Assembly (NCBI RefSeq): GCF_006384975.1
Contig: NZ_CP021645.1
Location: forward strand, 2,260,001 to 2,324,000
Origin: Pseudomonas oryzihabitans
Lineage (GTDB): Bacteria > Pseudomonadota > Gammaproteobacteria > Pseudomonadales > Pseudomonadaceae
Direction of reading: 5' to 3'
Length of the DNA: 64,000 nt
Of this stretch, positions 9,149 to 18,593 are shown one piece after another. Position 1 is the stretch's first letter; every line of letters begins with the position of its first letter. The notes under the pieces were generated by a model that did not search any database, was not told the origin of the DNA, and worked only from the letters and a program-made list of their open reading frames with translations. The translations under genes and the position numbers were made by a program.

Positions 9149-9717
9149 GCCGCCCCCTCCCCGTCACTGCCGATCACCAGCAGGTTCTCGCCTTTGAAGT
9201 GATAGGGAGGCACAACCAGATTCAGGGGTGCTGGCTGATCGCGATAGACACGCCCGGCGAGATCGAAATGGGAGCCATGGCAGGGGCAGAGATAGCCTTT
9301 GTTCGTCGCGGCGGTATCCAGCGAGGGAATACAGCCGAGGTGGGTGCAGATGGCGGTGACCACGAAGATGTCCGGCCGCCGCGATCTCAGCCGTGGATCG
9401 ACATAGGACGGCTGGCTGGATTCCTTGGAGTCTGGATCGGCGAGGCCGGCCTCGTCGGCGAGCAGTTGCGCCTGATCCGCCGTGCTGCGCCGCAGCACGC
9501 AGACCGGCTGCCCCCGCCACTGCACCGTGAGCTGCTCGTTTTCACGCAAGGCGGAGATATCGACCTGCACCGGTTCCGCCGCCACCTGGGCCGAGCGACT
9601 GGGTCGCAGGGCGCAGACGAAGGGCACGCTGCCCGCCACCAGGCCCAGGCCGCCGACGGCGGAGGTGGTGGCGATCAGTAGGCGGCGGCGTTGGGCATCG
9701 AGCACATCGTCAGTCAC
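9145..9717 (-). CDS. petA: Ubiquinol-cytochrome c reductase Rieske iron-sulfur subunit
   Basis: [2Fe-2S] subunit carrying electrons from quinol at the Qo site to cytochrome c1. The 190-residue protein has an N-terminal twin-Arg-like basic stretch and anchor helix (residues 10-36), then the Rieske cluster motifs CTHLGC (124-129) and CPCHGSH (144-150). The frame continues open far upstream inside murB; the start is GTG at 9717, in a GTGA overlap with the murB stop, because VTDDVLDAQRRRLLIA aligns with other PetA N-termini. Translation is probably coupled to murB. Confidence 0.93.
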   Translation of the reverse strand: MTDDVLDAQRRRLLIATTSAVGGLGLVAGSVPFVCALRPSRSAQVAAEPVQVDISALRENEQLTVQWRGQPVCVLRRSTADQAQLLADEAGLADPDSKESSQPSYVDPRLRSRRPDIFVVTAICTHLGCIPSLDTAATNKGYLCPCHGSHFDLAGRVYRDQPAPLNLVVPPYHFKGENLLVIGSDGEGAA

Positions 9718-10736
9718 GTCAGGCTTCCCGGCTCCATTTCCAACGTTACGCCGAAGCGCTCCCTGACCGAGATGCGGATGCTTTCCGCCAGCGCCAGGAC
9801 GTCGCGACTGCTGGCACCACCGAAGTTGACCAGCACCAAGGCCTGATCGGCATGCACCCCGACGGCGCCTTCGCGATAGCCGCGCCAACCGGCCTGGTCG
9901 ATCAGCCAGCCAGCGGCCAGCTTGACCGAGCCATCGGTCTGGGGATAGGTCGGCAGCCCTGGATAGCCCTCCTTGAGTGCGGCAGCGGCGGCGGCTGTGA
10001 CCACCGGATTCTTGAAGAAGCTGCCGGCATTGCCCAGCACCGCGGGGTCGGGCAGCTTGCTGCGGCGGATGGCGCAGATCGCCGCGCTCACGGCCTCGGG
10101 TGTCGGTTGCGCAACGCCGGCCTCGGCCAGCGCCTGGCGCACCGGCCCGTAGTCCACTACCAGTTGCGGCTGGCGGCTCAGATGAAAACGCACCCGCAGC
10201 ACGATCCAGCGCCCGGCTTCGGCCTTGAAGCGGCTCTCGCGATAGGCGAAGGCGCAGTCCTCCGGCGCCAGGTCCTGGAGTTCGCCGCTGTGGCGGTCGA
10301 GGACCGTCACCCCGGCGCACCTGTCCTTGAGTTCGACGCCATAGGCGCCGATGTTCTGGATCGGCGAGGCCCCCACGGTGCCCGGGATCAGGCTGAGATT
10401 TTCCAGCCCGTACCAGCCGTTGGCCAGGGTGGTCATGACGAAGGGATGCCAGGGTTCGCCGGCTTCGGCTTCCACCAGCAGGGCGTCGCCCTCCTTCGCC
10501 AGCAGGCGAATGCCCCTCGAGATCAGGCGCAGCACCAGGCCCTCGACCCGCTCGGGCAGGACCAGGTTGCTGCCGCCACCCAGTACCCGCAACGGCACGC
10601 CCAGCTCACGGGCCAACGCCAGGGCCTCCTGGACCTCGGCGTCGCTGGCGGCTTCCAGGTAACGATCGGCTGCGGCGATCAGGCCGAAGGTGTTGAGTCC
10701 CTGCAGCGGGACACCCTGCAGGAGTTCAGCGACCAT
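9714..10736 (-). CDS. murB: UDP-N-acetylenolpyruvoylglucosamine reductase MurB
   Basis: FAD enzyme that makes UDP-MurNAc for peptidoglycan. The 340 residues include the FAD-binding GGGSNLVLPE segment, the ENLSLIPGTVGASPIQNIGAYG block and the GNAGSFFKNP motif with the catalytic serine; the terminal glutamate motif is MEPGSL. The ATG at 10736 is preferred over 10757 because GAGGTGG lies just upstream and the length then fits the family. It overlaps the phosphatase gene by 11 bp and petA by 4 bp. Confidence 0.95.
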   Translation of the reverse strand: MVAELLQGVPLQGLNTFGLIAAADRYLEAASDAEVQEALALARELGVPLRVLGGGSNLVLPERVEGLVLRLISRGIRLLAKEGDALLVEAEAGEPWHPFVMTTLANGWYGLENLSLIPGTVGASPIQNIGAYGVELKDRCAGVTVLDRHSGELQDLAPEDCAFAYRESRFKAEAGRWIVLRVRFHLSRQPQLVVDYGPVRQALAEAGVAQPTPEAVSAAICAIRRSKLPDPAVLGNAGSFFKNPVVTAAAAAALKEGYPGLPTYPQTDGSVKLAAGWLIDQAGWRGYREGAVGVHADQALVLVNFGGASSRDVLALAESIRISVRERFGVTLEMEPGSLT

Positions 10737-11199
10737 GGCGGGCAGCCACCTCGGCAACCAGGCCGTCGCAGGCGCTTTCGAGCAGGTCGAGCACCCGTTC
10801 GAAACCGGCCGCGCCGCCGTAATAGGGATCGGGCACCTCGTCCACCGCCAGCCCCTGGCGCGCCAGGAACAGCTCGGGTGCCGCGCCCTCGGCAGGACGC
10901 AACTGCTCCAGCCAGGCGAGATTGTCGTGATCCATGGCCAGGATCAGATCGAAGCGCTGGAAGTCTTCGGCCGTGACCTGGCGTGCGCGCAGGCCACTGA
11001 TGTCATAGCCGCGGCTGGCGGCGGCCTGGATGGCACGGGAATCCGGCGCCTTGCCGCGGTGCCAGTCACCGGTGCCGGCCGAATCCAGCTCTACCGCCTC
11101 GGCCAAGCCAGCGGCTTCGAGCTTGTGTCTCAGGATGCCTTCGGCGGTGGGCGAGCGGCAGATGTTGCCCATGCAGACGAACAGGATACGCAGGGTCAT
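10726..11199 (-). CDS. Low-molecular-weight protein tyrosine phosphatase
   Basis: Cytoplasmic phosphatase of 157 residues. The P-loop CMGNICRS starts at C9, the nucleophile, and the general-acid loop DPYYGG is near the C-terminus. Such enzymes often control polysaccharide tyrosine kinases, but no kinase gene is in the window, so the substrate is unknown. It starts one base after the kdsB stop and runs into murB, so it belongs to the envelope operon lpxK to murB. Confidence 0.93.
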   Translation of the reverse strand: MTLRILFVCMGNICRSPTAEGILRHKLEAAGLAEAVELDSAGTGDWHRGKAPDSRAIQAAASRGYDISGLRARQVTAEDFQRFDLILAMDHDNLAWLEQLRPAEGAAPELFLARQGLAVDEVPDPYYGGAAGFERVLDLLESACDGLVAEVAARHGR

Positions 11200-11964
11200 C
11201 TAGGCTCCCAGCAGGCGCCGCACGCGCTCGAGGTCTTCTATGGTGTCCACCCCAGCCTGGGGCGCTTCCAGGGCGTCGGCGACATGGATACGCACTCCGT
11301 GCCAGAGGGCACGCAACTGCTCCAGGGCTTCGGTCTCTTCCAGGGCACAGGGGCCCCAGCCGACGAAATCGGCGAGAAAGCCCGCGCGATAGGCGTAGAT
11401 GCCGATGTGGCGACGATAGGGAAAGCCTTGGGGCAGCTGCGAGCGGTCGCCGGCAAAGGCATTGCGCGCCCAGGGCAGCGGCGCCCGGCTGAAGGTCAGC
11501 GCCAGGCCGCTCACATCGGTGGTCACCTTGACCACGTTGGGATTGAACAGGCTGTCGACCTCGTGGATGGGCTCGGCCAGGGTGGCCACGGCCGCCTCGG
11601 GGTGGGCGGCGAGATTGTTCGCCACCTGATCGATCACCGCCGGCGGGATCAGCGGCTCGTCGCCCTGCACATTGACCATCAGGGCGTCGTCGGCCAGACC
11701 GAGCAACTCGGCCACCTCGGCCAGGCGATCGGTACCCGAGGCATGGTCGGCGCGGGTCAGCAGCACCTGGGCGCCAAAGCCTTCGCAGGCGCGCAGGATG
11801 TCGTCGTGGTCGGTCGCCACCACCACCCGCTCGGCGCCACTGCGCCGGGCCTGCTCCCAGACGTGCTGGATCATCGGCTTGCCGGCGATGTCGAGCAACG
11901 GCTTGTTGGGCAGCCGGGTGCTGGCGAGTCGCGCCGGGATGACGACGGTGAAGGCGGTGCTCAT
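11200..11964 (-). CDS. kdsB: CMP-KDO synthetase
   Basis: 3-deoxy-manno-octulosonate cytidylyltransferase, 254 residues, activates KDO with CTP for lipid A core assembly. The nucleotidyltransferase start [19 protein letters not shown], the central [11 protein letters not shown] motif and the C-terminal [12 protein letters not shown] are diagnostic. It overlaps the Trm112-like gene by 4 bp (ATGA) and abuts the phosphatase. Together with lpxK it supplies lipopolysaccharide synthesis. Confidence 0.97.
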   Translation of the reverse strand: MSTAFTVVIPARLASTRLPNKPLLDIAGKPMIQHVWEQARRSGAERVVVATDHDDILRACEGFGAQVLLTRADHASGTDRLAEVAELLGLADDALMVNVQGDEPLIPPAVIDQVANNLAAHPEAAVATLAEPIHEVDSLFNPNVVKVTTDVSGLALTFSRAPLPWARNAFAGDRSQLPQGFPYRRHIGIYAYRAGFLADFVGWGPCALEETEALEQLRALWHGVRIHVADALEAPQAGVDTIEDLERVRRLLGA

Positions 11965-12146
11965 TTATCCAGGCGCTCGTCCGTGGTGATGATGCGCGCC
12001 TCGCTTTCCAGCATCACCGGGATGCCGTCGCGAATCGGAAAGGCCAGGCCGGCGGCCTTGCTGATGAGCTCGGTCTTGTCGTCGCTCAGGATCAGCGGGC
12101 TCTTGGTCAGGGGGCAGGCGAGGATATCCAGCAGCTTGAGGTCCAT
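11961..12146 (-). CDS. Trm112-like zinc-ribbon relic protein (YcaR type)
   Basis: Small 61-residue protein ([18 protein letters not shown]) of the Trm112/YcaR family that travels with lpxK and kdsB in many proteobacteria. Only one cysteine (C11) remains of the usual zinc ligands. The frame is open upstream into lpxK, but similarity begins at [11 protein letters not shown], so this start is used. Function in bacteria is not settled. It overlaps kdsB by 4 bp and lies 14 bp after lpxK. Confidence 0.9.
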   Translation of the reverse strand: MDLKLLDILACPLTKSPLILSDDKTELISKAAGLAFPIRDGIPVMLESEARIITTDERLDK

Positions 12147-12160
12147 GGGCGAGGGTTCCG

Positions 12161-13168
12161 TCAGTGAGAATGTTCGGGCAGGAGGCGGTCGAGACGCCCA
12201 TCCAGCCAGGCGACGAAGGCGGCCGAGGGCTGGGCGTCCACCGCCAGGTACCACCAGTCAGCGGCGGCGAAGGGCCGGCACTTGACCGCGTCCTTCTCGG
12301 TCATCACCAGCGGCAGATCGGGCTCGAAAGCCAGGTCCGCGGCGCTGTAGGCGGCATGATCGGCGAAGGCATGGGGCAACGGCTGCCAGTGTAGTCCTTC
12401 GAGGGTGGCGAAGAAACGCCAGGGGTTGCCGATGCCGGCCAGGGCATGCAGGCGCTGCCCGGGCGGGAAAAAATCCAGGGGCTTGGCTTCGCCGCTGCGC
12501 AGGTTGATCAGGGCACTGGGGCTCAGGGTCAGGCCATAGCCAGCGGCGGGGTCTTGGGTGGCGCCGTTATGGATCACGGCGTCCACCGTGGCCAGGCGCT
12601 CCAGGGGTTCACGCAGGGGGCCAGCCGGCAGGCAGCGACCGTTGCCGAAGCCGCGCGTCGCATCGACCATGACCAGTTCCAGATCCCGCGCCAGGCGATA
12701 GTGCTGCAGGCCGTCGTCGCTGAGGATGACATCGAGCTGTTCCTCGGCGAGCAGCTGCTCGACGGCGCGACCGCGGTCGGGATCTATCACCAAAGGAACG
12801 CCGGTGCGCTGCACGACGAGCAGGGGCTCGTCCCCGGCGCTGGCCGCGCTGTCGCTGGCCCGCACCCGCCAGGGCAGGCTCGGCGGCTGGGCGCCGTAGC
12901 CGCGGCTGACCACGCCGACGGTGAGGCCACGGGCGCGCAGATGGCCGATCAGCCAGAGGATCATGGGCGTCTTGCCGGTGCCGCCGACGGTGAGATTGCC
13001 CACCACGATGACCGGGACCGGCGCGCGATGGATGCTGCCCTGCCCCGCCAGGAAGCGTTGGCGCTTGCGCCGGGCGACCCGACGATAGAGGGCTTCCAGC
13101 GGCGCCAGCAGGCGCAGGGCGGGATGGCCCTCGTACCAGGCGCGGACCAGGCGGTCGCCCAGGCTCAC
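12161..13168 (-). CDS. lpxK: Tetraacyldisaccharide 4'-kinase LpxK
   Basis: Inner-membrane-associated kinase of 335 residues that phosphorylates lipid A disaccharide. An N-terminal amphipathic region is followed by the P-loop [13 protein letters not shown] near 57-69 and the [13 protein letters not shown] segment typical of LpxK. The start overlaps the exbD stop by 4 bp. Part of the exbB-exbD-lpxK-kdsB-murB run. Confidence 0.97.
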   Translation of the reverse strand: MSLGDRLVRAWYEGHPALRLLAPLEALYRRVARRKRQRFLAGQGSIHRAPVPVIVVGNLTVGGTGKTPMILWLIGHLRARGLTVGVVSRGYGAQPPSLPWRVRASDSAASAGDEPLLVVQRTGVPLVIDPDRGRAVEQLLAEEQLDVILSDDGLQHYRLARDLELVMVDATRGFGNGRCLPAGPLREPLERLATVDAVIHNGATQDPAAGYGLTLSPSALINLRSGEAKPLDFFPPGQRLHALAGIGNPWRFFATLEGLHWQPLPHAFADHAAYSAADLAFEPDLPLVMTEKDAVKCRPFAAADWWYLAVDAQPSAAFVAWLDGRLDRLLPEHSH

Positions 13169-13605
13169 GGGCGTTTCGCCTGGGCCTCGAGGGTGGTGAT
13201 GCGCAGCTGGCTGAAGCCCAGCTTGCCGGCGGCATCCATGGCCATGACCACCGATTGGTGGGTGGCGCGGCCATCGGCGGTGATCACCAGCGGCAGGCTG
13301 TTGTCACCACCGGATTCACGCTGCAGGGCGGTGGTCAGGCCGGTCAGGTCGTTGCGCGCCAGGGCCTGGCCGTTCAGCGCCATCTGGCCATCGGCGGTGA
13401 TGCTGATTTCCAGGGTCTTGCCCTGGTTGGCCGCCGCGGCAGCGCTGTCGGCCTCGGGCAATTCGATCTTCAGCTGGCTGGGCCGGCTGAAAGTAGCGGT
13501 CACCACGAAGAACAGCAGCAGGACGAAGATGACGTCGATGAAGGACGCCAGGTTGATGTAGATCTCTTCGCGAGCGGCGCCCCCGGCGCGACGACGGAAT
13601 TTCAC
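13165..13605 (-). CDS. exbD: ExbD/TolR-family biopolymer transport protein
   Basis: Periplasm-facing protein of 146 residues with one N-terminal membrane helix (about 18-40, [19 protein letters not shown]) carrying the conserved Asp used in proton-driven motors. It pairs with the ExbB-like protein encoded just upstream, with a 4-bp overlap. No tonB or tolA gene is near. The position next to lpxK and comEC is the conserved Pseudomonas arrangement, so the role may be in envelope transport rather than classical siderophore uptake. Confidence 0.93.
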   Translation of the reverse strand: MKFRRRAGGAAREEIYINLASFIDVIFVLLLFFVVTATFSRPSQLKIELPEADSAAAAANQGKTLEISITADGQMALNGQALARNDLTGLTTALQRESGGDNSLPLVITADGRATHQSVVMAMDAAGKLGFSQLRITTLEAQAKRP

Positions 13606-14237
13606 GCGGCGGCTCCTTCGCGGAATTCCACCTCGCGATCGCCGTGGATGATGTCTACCAGCTTGACCGCCTCCTGCTCCATGCCCACCACCAGTTCGTC
13701 CACCCGGCGCAGCAGATAGCGATGGAAGAACACCGCCGGAATGGCCACCAGCAGACCGGCAGCGGTGGTGACCAGCGCCTTGGAGATGCCGCCGGCAAGG
13801 ATGGGCGCATTGGCCATGCCGTCGTTCATGAAGGCGCTGAAGATGTCGATCATGCCGAACACCGTGCCGAGCAGACCCATCAAGGGGGCCAAGGCGGCGA
13901 TGCTGCCCAGGGTATTGAGATAGCGTTCGAGGTCGTGCACCACCCGGCCACCGGCTTCCTCGATGGCTTCCTTCATGATGTCGCGACCATGGCGGGAATT
14001 GGTCAGCCCCGCGGCGAGGATGTCACCCAGCGGCGAACCGGCACGCAGCTCGCGCAGGCGCTCGGCGTTGAGTTGCTTGTCCTGGATCCAGCGCCAGACC
14101 TGGGCGAGCAGATTGGGCGGCATGATCCGGCTGCTCCTGAGGGTCCACAGCCGCTCGGCGATGATGGCCGTGGCCAGGATGGAACTGAGGATGATCGGCA
14201 GCATCATCCAGCCGCCTGCTTTGACCATTTCGAACAC
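13602..14237 (-). CDS. exbB: MotA/TolQ/ExbB-family proton channel protein
   Basis: Inner-membrane motor component of 211 residues, three helices, with the family core LNTLGSIAALAPLMGLLGTVFGMI and GGISKALVTTAAGLLVAIPAVFFH (given as two blocks). The start is taken as GTG at 14237, with GGGGGTAA about 8 bp upstream; this gives VFEMVKAGGW like relatives, whereas the longer open frame to 14270 begins with unrelated residues. It forms a pair with ExbD. Confidence 0.92.
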   Translation of the reverse strand: MFEMVKAGGWMMLPIILSSILATAIIAERLWTLRSSRIMPPNLLAQVWRWIQDKQLNAERLRELRAGSPLGDILAAGLTNSRHGRDIMKEAIEEAGGRVVHDLERYLNTLGSIAALAPLMGLLGTVFGMIDIFSAFMNDGMANAPILAGGISKALVTTAAGLLVAIPAVFFHRYLLRRVDELVVGMEQEAVKLVDIIHGDREVEFREGAAA

Positions 14238-14285
14238 GAGATCGTTACCCCCGCCGCAAAATGCCGCCACTCTAGCACGAACGCT

Positions 14286-16526
14286 TCAGGGTGTCGGCGG
14301 AGGCGTCCGCCACCAACGCGCTACCTCACGCTGACCGCGCGGTGCCTCCCATTTACCAAGGGTCCAGCTCAGGGCACCAAGTTCGGCGGTGTCGTAGGCC
14401 AGCACACCGCGCTCGCGATAGCGCTCGACCACCAGCGGATGTGGATGCCCATAGCGATTGTGCTGGCCGCGGGAGATCAGCACGCCACGTGGCTGCACGG
14501 CGTCGATGAAACAGGCGCTGGAGCCGCTGCGACTGCCATGGTGCGGGGCGCTGAGCCACTCAGCCGCGAGCGGCAGGCCGCTGGCCACCAATTCGGCTTC
14601 GCGGCGCTCGTCGATGTCGCCGGTCAGCAGCAGGCGCTCGCCCTGGGCCTCGATCCGAAGCACGCAGGAGGAGGCATTGGAATCCGCGCTGGCATGCCAC
14701 CAGGTGGTGAAACTGACCTCGTTCCAGTGCCAGTTGGCGCCATCCTCGCAGTCCCGTGCCCTCAGGCCCGGTTGCAGGCGACCTGCCTCGCCGCTGAGTA
14801 CCTGACCCGGAGGCAACCCCTTGGCCACGGTCGGAGCACCGCCGGCATGGTCGGCATCGGCATGGCTGAGCAGCAATACGTCAAGCGCCTGAACACCGGC
14901 ACCGCGCAGATTGGGCAAGACCACGCGGGCCCCGCTGTCGTAGCTGCCCTGGCGCGGACCGGCGTCGTAAAGCAGGGTGTGATCCCGGGTGCGTACCAGC
15001 ACGGCCAGACCCTGGCCCACATCCAGCACGGTGATCCGCGCCTGGCCCGGTGCGGGCAGCGGGATCGGCGGAAACAGCGCCGGCAGCATGAGCAGCACCC
15101 CGCAACCACGCAGCGGCACGCCCGCGGGTAACAGGGCGAGCAAGGCACCCAGGCCCGCCAGCCAGAGCGCCCAGGTCGGCGCAATCGCCGGCTGCCAGGC
15201 GGTGGCGAGCTGCGCCAGCCACGCCAGCAGCCAGAGCAAGAGCTGCAGCAAGCCACCAGCCAGCAGCAGCGCCGGCTCGCCGAGGGGCGACCACAGCAGG
15301 GACAGCAGCGTACCCACCAGCGCCAGCGGCACGATGGCCATATCCATCAGCGGTACGGCGACGGCGTTGGCCAGGGGACCACTGATACTCAGGGGCAGTC
15401 CCAGCGCCAGCAACAGGGGCGCCAGGCCCACGGCCATGCACCACTGGGCGCGCCCCAGGGTGAGCAAGGGAGGCAATCGCCCCAGGCGTCCGGCGAAGCT
15501 CCACAGCAGCAACAGCACGGCGCCGAAGGACAGCCAGAAGCCGGGCAGCAGACTGACCAGCGGATTGGCGGCCAGGATCAACACCAAGGCCAGCAGCACG
15601 GCATCGCCCAGCCGGACCTGCTGGCGACCCAGTTGCCAGAGCAGCCCCAGGGTGACCATGACGCAGGCGCGCTGGACCGGCACCTCGAAACCGGCCAGCA
15701 GGCCGTAGCCCAGGGCGGTGGCGATGGCCAACACGGCGGCGGATAGCCGCCAGGGCAGCCGACTCGGCCAGCGACCGCGGCGTGCCAGGGTGACCACCCC
15801 GGCATAGACGCCCAGGGCGACCAGGCCGATGTGCTGCCCGGAAATCACCATCAGGTGCACGGTGCCGGTGTCCTGGAACAGCTGCCACTGGGCGTCGGTG
15901 ATGCCCGAGGCATCGCCCACCACCAGGGCGGCGAGCAGCCCACCCTGCCCGGCCGGATCGCGGGTATGCAGGTATTGCCGAATGCCGTCGCGCCAGGTCG
16001 CCAGGCCACTGGCGGCGCTGAGTCGCTGGCCGTCCTTGACGCTACCGGTGGCGCCGATGCCCTGGGCCAGCAGCCAAGCTTCGCGATCCTGCCCCAGGGC
16101 ATTGCTCAGGCCGGCCGGACTGCGCAACTCCACGGCCAGTCGCCAGCGCTCGCCGGCCAGGGGTCGCGGGCCGCCGTACCAATTCAGGCGTAGCCGCGCC
16201 GGGAGTTTCAGATCACGACGGCTGGTCGGTTGGCTGAGCACGAAGCCGACCGAATCGGCCCCCACCACCGGCAGGCCGCTCACCTGGCCTTCGATCCACA
16301 GCACCCGCTGTTCCAAAGCGGGATCGAGGCGATCGTGCAGGGCCCAGTGGCCATTGAGCACCGCCCAGACCAGGCCGAAGCCAAAGGCCCCCAAGACGAA
16401 CAGGCGCGTCCAGAGCAGCACGACGGCGACCGCGCCGAGGGCGGCCAGTAAGGGCAGCGAAGGCAACGCCGGCAAGGCGCGCAGGACCAGCACACCCAGG
16501 GCGAACGCGAGCAGAGCGGCGCGCAT
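14286..16526 (-). CDS. comEC: DNA internalization channel protein ComEC/Rec2
   Basis: Polytopic protein of 746 residues, the inner-membrane channel for single-stranded DNA in natural transformation. Several N-terminal helices and a soluble OB-like region precede the competence membrane domain (DTGTVHLMVISGQHIGLVAL). The C-terminal metallo-beta-lactamase-like domain has the metal motif SHADADHAGG near residue 555. The ATG at 16526 is chosen over 16553 because GGATGGAG sits 7 bp upstream. No frameshift is visible, so it should be functional. Confidence 0.94.
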   Translation of the reverse strand: MRAALLAFALGVLVLRALPALPSLPLLAALGAVAVVLLWTRLFVLGAFGFGLVWAVLNGHWALHDRLDPALEQRVLWIEGQVSGLPVVGADSVGFVLSQPTSRRDLKLPARLRLNWYGGPRPLAGERWRLAVELRSPAGLSNALGQDREAWLLAQGIGATGSVKDGQRLSAASGLATWRDGIRQYLHTRDPAGQGGLLAALVVGDASGITDAQWQLFQDTGTVHLMVISGQHIGLVALGVYAGVVTLARRGRWPSRLPWRLSAAVLAIATALGYGLLAGFEVPVQRACVMVTLGLLWQLGRQQVRLGDAVLLALVLILAANPLVSLLPGFWLSFGAVLLLLWSFAGRLGRLPPLLTLGRAQWCMAVGLAPLLLALGLPLSISGPLANAVAVPLMDMAIVPLALVGTLLSLLWSPLGEPALLLAGGLLQLLLWLLAWLAQLATAWQPAIAPTWALWLAGLGALLALLPAGVPLRGCGVLLMLPALFPPIPLPAPGQARITVLDVGQGLAVLVRTRDHTLLYDAGPRQGSYDSGARVVLPNLRGAGVQALDVLLLSHADADHAGGAPTVAKGLPPGQVLSGEAGRLQPGLRARDCEDGANWHWNEVSFTTWWHASADSNASSCVLRIEAQGERLLLTGDIDERREAELVASGLPLAAEWLSAPHHGSRSGSSACFIDAVQPRGVLISRGQHNRYGHPHPLVVERYRERGVLAYDTAELGALSWTLGKWEAPRGQREVARWWRTPPPTP

Positions 16527-16639
16527 CAGAACTCCATCCGTGGAGAACCGCAAAGGTCTTGAATGCGCGGATTAGAGCAGTTCGGCAGCAGGAGAGCCAG
16601 GGCTACCGGCGTGAACGCCGCTGTAGCCCGGCAAGGGGA

Positions 16640-17884
16640 TCAATCGTAGCGCAGGGCTTCGGCGGGCGAGGTCCGCGAGGCGCGCCAGGCGGGATAGAGG
16701 GTCGCCAGGAAGCTCATGCCCAGGGCCGCGACGGCGATGAGCACCACGTCTTCCAGCTCCAGCCGCGATGGCAGGTTGCTGATGAAGTACATGTCGCCGC
16801 CAAACAGCTTGTGGCCGACCAGGCGCTCCAGGGCGGCGATCCAGTCGCTGACGTTGAGCGCCGCGATGATGCCCAGGATGCCGCCGATCAGGGTGCCGAC
16901 CAGGCCGATCACCGTCCCCTGCACCATGAACACCGCCATGATTTGTCCGGGGGTGGCGCCGAGGGTGCGCAGGATGGCGATGTCGGCCTTCTTGTCGGCG
17001 ACCACCATGATCAGGGTGGCGATGATGTTGAAGGCGGCCACGGCGACGATCAGCAAGAGCAGCAGGCCGATCATGGTCTTCTCCATCTGCATGGCCTGGA
17101 ACAGGCTGCCCTGGGTGATCGTCCAGTCGCGGGCCTGGTAGCCCGGGCCCAGTGCCTTGGCCACCTCACGGGAAATCTGCGGTGCCTGGAAGAGATCATC
17201 CAGCCCCAGCCGCACGCTTTCCACCTGGTTCGGCTGCCAGCCCTTGAGCACCGCGGCATCGGCCACGTCGATCAGGGCCAGGGAGGCGTCCAGGTCGGCG
17301 CCGACGCGGAAGATGCCCACCACGGTGAAACGTCTCAGCCGCGGGGTGATGCTACCGGTGTCCGAGGTCACCTCGGGGATGATCAGGGTCACCTCGCTGC
17401 CCAGCTCCAGGTTGAAGCGACGGGCCGCGATTTCACCGAGCACGATGCCGAAGCCACCGGGCTTGAGGGCTGCCAGGCTGCCCTGGACCATGTGTTGACC
17501 GACGCTGGACACCCGCGCTTCCTGGGTCGGATCTATGCCGTCCACCAGCAGCGGCTGCATGCGGCCGCGCACCGAAAGCATGCCCTGCAACTGGGTGTAG
17601 GGCACCGCCGCCAGCACATGGGGCTGTTGCTCGGCCTTGGCCGCCACGGGATGCCAGTCGTCCAGCGGCTGGGCGGCGCTGATGAAGGCGTGGGGCACCA
17701 TGCCGAGGATGCGACTACGCATTTCCTCCTGGAAGCCGTTCATCACCGACAGCACCAGGATCATGGCCAGCACGCCCAGGGCCAGGCCGCACATGGAGAC
17801 CAGCGAGAAGAAGGAGATGAACGACTTGCGCCGCTTGGCGCGGGTGTATCTCAGGCCGATGAAGAGGGAGAGCGGTCTGAACAT
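16640..17884 (-). CDS. lolE: Lipoprotein-releasing ABC transporter permease LolE
   Basis: Inner-membrane permease of 414 residues with the LolC/LolE plan: one N-terminal helix, a large periplasmic domain (about 50-270), then three C-terminal helices. It begins MFRPLSLFIGLRYTRAKRRK. With LolC and LolD it extracts mature lipoproteins and hands them to LolA. It is called LolE because it is the last gene of the three on this strand, as in E. coli; LolC and LolE are paralogues and hard to tell apart by eye. Confidence 0.88.
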   Translation of the reverse strand: MFRPLSLFIGLRYTRAKRRKSFISFFSLVSMCGLALGVLAMILVLSVMNGFQEEMRSRILGMVPHAFISAAQPLDDWHPVAAKAEQQPHVLAAVPYTQLQGMLSVRGRMQPLLVDGIDPTQEARVSSVGQHMVQGSLAALKPGGFGIVLGEIAARRFNLELGSEVTLIIPEVTSDTGSITPRLRRFTVVGIFRVGADLDASLALIDVADAAVLKGWQPNQVESVRLGLDDLFQAPQISREVAKALGPGYQARDWTITQGSLFQAMQMEKTMIGLLLLLIVAVAAFNIIATLIMVVADKKADIAILRTLGATPGQIMAVFMVQGTVIGLVGTLIGGILGIIAALNVSDWIAALERLVGHKLFGGDMYFISNLPSRLELEDVVLIAVAALGMSFLATLYPAWRASRTSPAEALRYD

Positions 17885-17891
17885 AACGACC

Positions 17892-18593
17892 TCAGAACTG
17901 CCGGGCCGGCGTGGCGTCGACCAGATGGCCTTCGTCCAGGCGCAGCATCCGGTCCATCTGGCCGGCCAGGGTCTGGTCGTGGGTCACCACCAGGAAGGCC
18001 GTGCGCAGCGAAGTGGAGAGCTCCAGCATCAACTCCTGGATGCCATGGGCGGTGTGCTGGTCGAGGTTGCCGGTGGGCTCGTCGAGCAGCACCAGCTTGG
18101 GTTGGTTGACCAAGGCGCGGGCGATGGCCACGCGCTGGCGCTCACCACCGGACAGCTCGGCCGGCTTGTGCCCCAGGCGATGACCGAGGCCGACCCGCTC
18201 CAGCAGCTTGGTGGCCCGCTCGCGGGCCTCGCCGATGGACGCCTTGCCGATCAGCAAGGGCATGCAGACGTTTTCCAGGGCGCTGAATTCGGGCAGCAGG
18301 TGGTGGAACTGATAGACGAAGCCCATGGCGCGGTTGCGCAAGAGACCGCGGGCCTTCTCGTTCAGCGCCGAGAGTTCTTCGCCGTCGAGCCAGACACTGC
18401 CACTGCTGGGGGTGTCGAGGCCGCCCAGCAGGTTCAGCAGGGTGGTCTTGCCGGACCCCGAGCTGCCGACGATGGAAACGCGCTCGCCCGGCTGCAGGGC
18501 CAGTTGCACGTTGCTCAGCACCTCGACGGTCTGGGGGCCTTCCTCGTAGCGCTTGCCCAGGTCCTGGCAACGCAAAACGGCTCGATCATTCAT
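17892..18593 (-). CDS. lolD: Lipoprotein-releasing ABC transporter ATPase LolD
   Basis: ATPase of 233 residues. It shows Walker [10 protein letters not shown], signature [15 protein letters not shown] and Walker [13 protein letters not shown], plus the [20 protein letters not shown] segment typical of LolD. It sits between the two permease genes, overlapping lolC by 8 bp and 7 bp before lolE, so the three are one unit. Confidence 0.97.
   Translation of the reverse strand: MNDRAVLRCQDLGKRYEEGPQTVEVLSNVQLALQPGERVSIVGSSGSGKTTLLNLLGGLDTPSSGSVWLDGEELSALNEKARGLLRNRAMGFVYQFHHLLPEFSALENVCMPLLIGKASIGEARERATKLLERVGLGHRLGHKPAELSGGERQRVAIARALVNQPKLVLLDEPTGNLDQHTAHGIQELMLELSTSLRTAFLVVTHDQTLAGQMDRMLRLDEGHLVDATPARQF

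Noticed and set aside
9718..10320. Rieske protein extended to 10320
   Set aside because: The upstream part is murB in another frame. Similarity to PetA begins at the GTG overlapping the murB stop.
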